Notes under the pieces: generated by a model
Databases searched by the model: none
What the model saw: only the letters and a program-made list of their open reading frames with translations
What the model was told of the DNA's origin: nothing
Translations under genes and position numbers: made by a program
Source: a virus
DNA length: 64,000 nucleotides
Direction: 5' to 3' (one strand)
IMG/VR virus record: IMGVR_UViG_3300023096_000001
Location: 32,244 to 96,243 of that record
Part shown: positions 60,024-64,000 of the stretch, piece by piece
Layout: the number at the start of each line of letters is the position of its first letter
How positions within the stretch are numbered: position 1 is the first letter of the stretch

Positions 60024-60209
60024 CTATTCAATTTTCTTCCACAAATTATACTTCAAATTTTTCAATAGATTCTCTTCCGAAAGAGGAAACGGCGCACCGT
60101 TCTTTGTCAGAGAAGAGACACACTGCGCCATCAAGGCATCCTTGCCGGAGAATTTCCCCCAGAAAACTTCGTAGGTGGTGTCGTCTGAGGTTTTGTAGTT
60201 GCCTGTCAC
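60024..60209 (-). CDS. unknown small protein (61 aa), GTG start
   Basis: 61 residues starting at GTG 60209, whose GTGA overlaps the stop of the upstream tiny membrane protein. TYEVFWGKFSGKDALMAQCVSSL is a beta/helix core; the C-terminus is basic (KNLKYNLWKKIE). Translational coupling with a GTG start suggests low-level expression. Confidence 0.55.
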   Translation of the reverse strand: MTGNYKTSDDTTYEVFWGKFSGKDALMAQCVSSLTKNGAPFPLSEENLLKNLKYNLWKKIE

Positions 60210-60310
60210 TGGACTTTTCTTTTTACGTTTAAATAAATTAACAGAACAATTAGTCCGCCAGCTGCGCCGGAAATGAATCCTACAAGACTGAATTCAAATA
60301 AGAGTATCAT
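60206..60310 (-). CDS. tiny membrane protein (34 aa)
   Basis: 34 residues, MILLFEFSLVGFISGAAGGL then IVLLIYLNVKRKVQ: one hydrophobic helix and a basic tail. The ATG (60310) is one base from a perfect GAACCAC motif, and the stop overlaps the GTG start of the next gene. These two features make it more credible than its length. Confidence 0.55.
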   Translation of the reverse strand: MILLFEFSLVGFISGAAGGLIVLLIYLNVKRKVQ

Positions 60311-60311
60311 G

Positions 60312-60318
60312 GTGGTTC
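60312..60318 (-). promoter_or_regulatory. GAACCAC leader motif
   Basis: AAACCGAACCACCATG, one base before ATG 60310, the same spacing as at 2721 and 6335 but in the other leftward block. Confidence 0.45.
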
Positions 60319-60327
60319 GGTTTTAAA

Positions 60328-60777
60328 TTACTTATAAATTGTTTTTGCAAGTTGATAAATATGTATCGCATCAGCAACATTGTCATCATTCCCTTCGTAG
60401 CCAAACCGCTCTCGAGCAGCCTTGATCATGGCAGGCTTCCCAGCATTGCCTTTCCCTGTCGCAAACTTCTTCACTTCAGAGGCTGAAACAGAGGCGTAGT
60501 TAACTCCTAACTCTTCGCAGGTGGTTTCTATCACGGAAACCATTTTAGCTGCGTGTATAATTGAATTAGCGTGTTGGCCGGCTACTCTTTCATATACAAT
60601 TGTATTGATCCCTGCTAACTGGATAACCTCTTTGAGTTTTGCCCGGAAGCGGAGCCCCTTCATGCCTTGTGACTCATCCTTTCGTGTGGTAAAATCCCAT
60701 ACTCCGTAATCATTATCTCCGCAGCACCACCCACAATGAGAAGCCTGATCGAGTGCCAATATTTTAATTTCGCTCAT
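60328..60777 (-). CDS. RuvC-like Holliday junction resolvase
   Basis: 149 residues, the usual length of phage RuvC-type resolvases. Expected acidic residues are present: D10 in ILALDQASHCGW, E63 in TIVYERV, and D132/D136 in NDDNVADAIHI. The central SVIETTCEELG and ASEVKKFATGKGNAGK are typical. It resolves or trims branched DNA before packaging. Its ATG overlaps the stop of the cupin-like gene (ATGA). Confidence 0.85.
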   Translation of the reverse strand: MSEIKILALDQASHCGWCCGDNDYGVWDFTTRKDESQGMKGLRFRAKLKEVIQLAGINTIVYERVAGQHANSIIHAAKMVSVIETTCEELGVNYASVSASEVKKFATGKGNAGKPAMIKAARERFGYEGNDDNVADAIHIYQLAKTIYK

Positions 60778-61175
60778 AATTTTTCTACGATTTTAAATTC
60801 TTCCCAATTCCACTGCCGAAAATAAGCCTTGTCGCCGTCAAACCTCCAGAAGCCCGGCTCGCGCACTTTCTCCTTTGGGAGCATCAGTGTGGTGCATCCT
60901 CCGATAGACATGCCGACGATCAAGTGAATGTCTGTGGCTTTAATTGTAAAAGAATCTCCTTTATCCCGGTGAATGATATCTCCGCTGGGAAATCTCTTTT
61001 CAATGTATGCTCCGTCAAGGATTGTGATATCCATGTCGCAAGGGTGATCATGCGGATCAGCATCTTCATGCTCAGGTTCCTTGAAATGGTGTATCACGAC
61101 AGGGACTTTTAACCCTTGGATGTGATATTTATCGAAGATTTCCGACATCGGTTCGTGTCTGATGGTTGGGGTCAT
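60774..61175 (-). CDS. cupin-like protein
   Basis: 133 residues from ATG 61175; an internal ATG at 61148 (MSEIFDKYH) follows GAACCG and could also be used. The segment ADPHDHPCDMDITILDGAYIEKRF has the His-rich first cupin motif, GDSFTIKATDIHLI the second, so a small metal-binding double-stranded beta-helix is plausible. Substrate unknown. It is translationally coupled to the RuvC gene, which suggests a nucleotide- or DNA-related role but does not prove it. Confidence 0.6.
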   Translation of the reverse strand: MTPTIRHEPMSEIFDKYHIQGLKVPVVIHHFKEPEHEDADPHDHPCDMDITILDGAYIEKRFPSGDIIHRDKGDSFTIKATDIHLIVGMSIGGCTTLMLPKEKVREPGFWRFDGDKAYFRQWNWEEFKIVEKL

Positions 61176-61187
61176 ATTTTTTTAAAT

Positions 61188-61661
61188 TTAATATAATTTT
61201 GGCTTTAAATCTGCTTTTAGATAAAGTGGGTGCCCTGGATATCCATTCTTGGTTTTATGAATTGCATGGAATTTCACATGGTTTAAATCATACGTATGGA
61301 CCGGCCAGTTTTTTAATTTCTTATGAGGAACACCGTATGCCAATACATGTAATTGACACTTCTCCGCCATCCATAAAATGTTTAAAATATTTGACCTGGG
61401 AAATAAATCAGGCTCAGAAACATTATTCAATTCAGCAGGCTTTGTGGCTATGTACGGAGAAATATTGCCGACATATATTCCTCCGTAGCCCCACGATTTT
61501 GCAAAGTTTATACATCGCGTGATTGTAGGATCATTTTCGTCTTCATCTGCCTTGCTGGGATTGTGCATAATGAAAAGAACTTTTGGTTTCTCATCATCCC
61601 AGATTCGCCACAACTGATAACGATACTGGCGACTTTCTGATAGAATTGCTCCTTTTTTCAT
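61188..61661 (-). CDS. DUF1643 family protein
   Basis: 157 residues. YRYQLWRIWDDEKPKVLFIMHNPSKADEDENDPTITRCINFA (in pieces) and SWGYGGIYVGNISPYIATKPAELN match DUF1643: 'R..L.R.W....p..lfimlNPS.ADe..dDpTi.rc..fa...Gyggl.v.Nl..y.at.p..l'. The family occurs in bacteria and phages with unknown activity. Start ATG 61661, two bases behind the stop of the next gene upstream. Confidence 0.75.
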   Translation of the reverse strand: MKKGAILSESRQYRYQLWRIWDDEKPKVLFIMHNPSKADEDENDPTITRCINFAKSWGYGGIYVGNISPYIATKPAELNNVSEPDLFPRSNILNILWMAEKCQLHVLAYGVPHKKLKNWPVHTYDLNHVKFHAIHKTKNGYPGHPLYLKADLKPKLY

Positions 61662-61663
61662 AA

Positions 61664-61876
61664 TTATTTTAAATTTTTCTTTATTCTAGTTTGTCTCTCT
61701 CCAGCAATTGCCATAAAATCAAAGCACTGTATTTTACAAGCGGGAGGATGTAATATCGCTCTTCTATCCGACTCAGATAAGCCTGAATTTCTGAACTCTA
61801 GGTAAACTCTATTCCACTCTTGGATATCAAATCTAACTTCCCCGGTAAGATTTTGACAATAGAAGTGAGCTTTCAT
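61664..61876 (-). CDS. unknown small protein (70 aa)
   Basis: 70 residues: FYCQNLTGEVRFDIQEWNRVYLEFRN, then LHPPACKIQCFDFMAIAGERQTRIKKN. Two Cys in ACKIQC plus an early Cys could bind metal weakly. Overlaps the stop of the upstream gene (ATGA). No family known. Confidence 0.6.
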   Translation of the reverse strand: MKAHFYCQNLTGEVRFDIQEWNRVYLEFRNSGLSESDRRAILHPPACKIQCFDFMAIAGERQTRIKKNLK

Positions 61877-62433
61877 TGGAATTTATTATAATATTTGAAA
61901 ACTTTTTTCAACTGAGATGCGTCTTTTATATGAAACTCCCAATCGTCTTTTGCAACTTCCTCTTCGATAACATCAATATAAAATGTCTTTGGTGTAAACG
62001 GGAAACTCTTTACGCATTGCCTGCTAAGTATTATCTCTCCGCCAAGTATAGCAGAACCTGAATATGTCATTCCGTGCTGATTCTTCCAGACAATAGCGTC
62101 TAAGTAATAAGCTTCATGCGTGGTACTTTTAAACAGAGCGGAGCATCTACAATTTTGATACATTCCTTCCTGCTCAGACACTAACGTCCATTCTTGCTCT
62201 ATCCCTGTAACTGGATAAATAGGTTTTTGTAGGAGTAAGCTTTTCAGTGTCTTCGATATCGCTTGTGCCGTATAAGGCGCCGAACCTCCACTTTGACCCG
62301 AATTGCCAAATTTTTCACAAAGAGACAATATTTCTTCTCTAAACTCTTCCACTAATGGTCGGTTGTCCGAATCCGTAAAGGAAGCACTGAGGACATCTAG
62401 CTCCATCGCAGCAAATCTATAAGTATTTGTCAT
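61873..62433 (-). CDS. unknown conserved-type phage protein (186 aa)
   Basis: 186 residues from ATG 62433 (MTNTYRFAAMELDVL); a GTG at 62460 would add 9. N-terminal helices are followed by an Ala/Ser/Gly linker and a beta domain with CRCSALFKSTTHEAYYLDAIVWKNQ and FPFTPKTFYIDVIEEE, which is a strongly conserved-looking block I recall from other phage hypothetical proteins. C-terminal helix with SQLKKVFKYYNKF. No function known; position in the replication block suggests DNA metabolism. Confidence 0.65.
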   Translation of the reverse strand: MTNTYRFAAMELDVLSASFTDSDNRPLVEEFREEILSLCEKFGNSGQSGGSAPYTAQAISKTLKSLLLQKPIYPVTGIEQEWTLVSEQEGMYQNCRCSALFKSTTHEAYYLDAIVWKNQHGMTYSGSAILGGEIILSRQCVKSFPFTPKTFYIDVIEEEVAKDDWEFHIKDASQLKKVFKYYNKFQ

Positions 62434-62488
62434 TCTTAATAAAGCAGTTAGCCTTAACACTGCCAGGTTTAAGTTTAATTATATCTTT

Positions 62489-62824
62489 CTAAATTTGATT
62501 GCGATGCCCTGCTCTAATCGCTATCCTAAGCTTCTCCAGCGCATTCTTCCTTTTCACAGCATTCCCACCGGCAAATAGCATAATAATAAACCCTCCATCA
62601 ATAAGCTCTTTATAAAGCGCCGTTTCAGGAGCCATGCGGATGATACTGTTGGAAGGATTCACCTGCAAATCTTTCAGCAGAAAGAGTATGTCATCAATGC
62701 GTACCTGGTCGTTGTACACCCATTCCATCTTAACCCGGCTGAAGATATTCACTTCGAGGTGTGTTTCGCTGGAAGGGGTTGATTCGATGTAGATTTCTGA
62801 TTTAATTTTGGCGGTGATTTTCAT
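62489..62824 (-). CDS. unknown protein (111 aa)
   Basis: 111 residues: a beta-rich first half (KITAKIKSEIYIE, THLEVNIFSRVKMEWVYND) and a helical second half with basic end (VKRKNALEKLRIAIRAGHRN). Overlaps the stop of the HNH gene by 4 bases. A small nucleic-acid-associated protein is possible; unproven. Confidence 0.6.
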   Translation of the reverse strand: MKITAKIKSEIYIESTPSSETHLEVNIFSRVKMEWVYNDQVRIDDILFLLKDLQVNPSNSIIRMAPETALYKELIDGGFIIMLFAGGNAVKRKNALEKLRIAIRAGHRNQI

Positions 62825-63393
62825 AAGTTATTCCAAGTTTTCCATTCTACTTTTTTATTCTTTTGAACCAGCCTCTTGATTACGTAAAAGCTCACGCCAT
62901 ACTGATCAGCAATATCTTGTTTCGTTGGAGTGCCTAACACTTTGCTCACTTTGCCAAATTGATAATTAGCTCTAATTTCTCGCACTTGATCATTCGTTAA
63001 TGTAGCGCAAGGGTTTTTATCTCCGTGAACAGATTTATTCCCTTCTCTAAAAGCATGTAAAGTATTTTGAGATTTACTTACCCATTCTAAATTATTTACA
63101 GAATTATCTGAACGATTAGAGTTTTTGTGGTTTACATCATCGAATCCAACCTCTGGAGTGCCCCAAAAAGTGAGTGCAATTATCCTGTGAACTTTTATAG
63201 TGCCAATCTTCCCATCAGAATCTCTTTTAAGCATTGTTCTTAAATACCCGCAAGCATCGGCATGTGGTTTCATAATGGCTTCTATACCTTTATTCTTCCA
63301 GTTAAAAGTTTTAATTCTTCCAAAGGTAGATGCTTCATACAAACTATATCCTGGTATAGTTTTCCAAATTTCTTCTGTGTCACTATAATTCAT
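62821..63393 (-). CDS. HNH homing endonuclease with NUMOD4
   Basis: 190 residues. EEIWKTIPGYSLYEASTFGRIKTF is a NUMOD4 domain; VHRIIALTFWGTPE and VNHKNSNRSDNSVNNLEWVS form the HNH core (His in 'NHK' and the NNLEW block); a C-terminal helix-turn-helix (KQDIADQYGVSFYVIKRLVQ) would contact DNA. It is a free-standing, likely mobile endonuclease gene lying directly downstream of the helicase gene, with a 12-base gap. Such genes spread between phages by cutting homing-less alleles. Confidence 0.8.
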   Translation of the reverse strand: MNYSDTEEIWKTIPGYSLYEASTFGRIKTFNWKNKGIEAIMKPHADACGYLRTMLKRDSDGKIGTIKVHRIIALTFWGTPEVGFDDVNHKNSNRSDNSVNNLEWVSKSQNTLHAFREGNKSVHGDKNPCATLTNDQVREIRANYQFGKVSKVLGTPTKQDIADQYGVSFYVIKRLVQKNKKVEWKTWNNL

Positions 63394-63405
63394 AAAGATG
63401 TCATT

Positions 63406-64000
63406 TTAAAATCCTGGATCAATATTTAGGTTTGTTTTTAGGGAGCCGTCTTCATTATAAAAACTTTCCTCAAATTCTTTTTCAATTTCACTTTTAACAG
63501 GTGGCTCCGCAAAGCTGCTGCCAATGGGTAGCTTGTTGATGTCGGTTAATTGCGGAGGTGGAGGCAAAACTTCCGGTTCGGGGAAATTAATTACTTCTTG
63601 TACGTTTCGCTTATTCCTTAACTCCATTTCATTTTCGTAAGCATAACCTTCCTCCGCATATCTCCCTGTCGGGGCATCATAAGAAAAAGCCACACTTCCA
63701 ACTTTACCTATGAACTTGAATTTTATCTTCTGGATATAGACCTTGACAGTATTCGTTATAAAATCTCTGGCAATGGATATACCGTTATCAGTTTTATTGA
63801 AAAAGTTTGCCGAACCGGCAATGTCATACATAGTCGCTACTAAGAAGTTACCATCTTTATCCTTACCCAGCTTGGTAGGGTGCGCAATTAAAAAGATATG
63901 GACCAAATTCTTTTTAGCAAAATTACTGATCTTGGTCATCAACTCACTTATATACTGCGTCTCTGTGTATCCTTTCGGAATTTTGTGTTCGATATAATTG
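63406..64000 (-). CDS. DnaB-like replicative helicase, C-terminal part (runs off the window)
   Basis: The frame stays open upstream of the first ATG to base 64000 (...IPKGYTETQYISELMTKISNF), so this is the C-terminal part of a longer gene. ELMTKISNFAKKNLVHIFLIAHPTK and YDIAGSANFFNKTDNGISIARD are the RecA-fold motifs 3 and 4 of SF4 helicases; KVYIQKIKFKFIGKVGSVAFSYDAPTGRY is the usual ending strand pair. The last 60 residues are a Pro/Glu-rich, flexible tail. It is the phage replication helicase; a primase or TOPRIM part may lie outside the window. Confidence 0.8.
   Translation of the reverse strand, partial: NYIEHKIPKGYTETQYISELMTKISNFAKKNLVHIFLIAHPTKLGKDKDGNFLVATMYDIAGSANFFNKTDNGISIARDFITNTVKVYIQKIKFKFIGKVGSVAFSYDAPTGRYAEEGYAYENEMELRNKRNVQEVINFPEPEVLPPPPQLTDINKLPIGSSFAEPPVKSEIEKEFEESFYNEDGSLKTNLNIDPGF

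Noticed and set aside
1-64000. CRISPR arrays, insertion sequences, integrase or attachment sites
   Set aside because: No regularly spaced repeats, transposase motifs or integrase signature were noticed on either strand.

Overview
The window looks like about 64 kb of a tailed phage (podovirus-type, crAss-like or Cellulophaga-podovirus-like gene content) infecting a member of the Bacteroidota. Directly visible reasons: a portal-type protein, a terminase large subunit, a scaffold/capsid pair, tail nozzle-type and giant internal virion-type proteins, a lysis cassette with a GH19 endolysin, and several tail spikes lie in one long + strand block; signal peptides end in ..AQ as is usual in Bacteroidota; Shine-Dalgarno sequences are absent; promoter-like boxes fit the Bacteroidota TAnnTTTG form; DUF1573-like and Ig-like modules are present. 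No integrase, rRNA, canonical tRNA or CRISPR array was seen. The assignment to crAss-like phages is an inference from gene types and was not tested by any search.

Layout. (1) 1-216: end of a + strand block with one small gene and a terminator. (2) 290-6938: a leftward block of about 21 small, mostly unknown, tightly overlapping genes (membrane proteins, small zinc-finger proteins, a winged-helix-like protein), probably early/accessory. (3) 6939-7566: a 630-base non-coding divergent region with a candidate leftward structured RNA ending in an intrinsic terminator, and a promoter for the early block. (4) 7567-28569: rightward portal, adaptor/ring, nozzle, and three internal/ejection-type proteins, including one of 2383 residues with an HExxH motif, then a dual-specificity phosphatase. 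(5) 28559-29287: a leftward two-gene cassette inserted in the late block: a 60-residue stand-alone S4 RNA-binding domain and a DnaA-domain-IV-like protein. (6) 29415-38557: rightward scaffold, capsid, head-completion-type proteins, DUF1573-like protein and terminase. (7) 38557-45817: Cys-rich Ig-like and paralogous virion-surface-type proteins. (8) 45814-48074: lysis cassette. (9) 48078-58910: modular tail spikes and fibres, then a DUF1353 protein. (10) 58907-64000: a leftward block converging on the late genes, with RuvC-type resolvase, cupin-like protein, DUF1643, an HNH homing endonuclease and a DnaB-like helicase that runs off the window.

How it works together: the right leftward block supplies replication and recombination, the left leftward block is probably host-takeover genes, and the rightward block builds the particle and lyses the cell. 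Three regulatory signals recur: a GAACCAC motif placed just before start codons on both strands, a repeated 12-base element at the same distance from a TAnnTTT box upstream of two late gene sets, and an attenuator-like RNA in the divergent region. With the S4/DnaA-like cassette these are the most promising undescribed elements.
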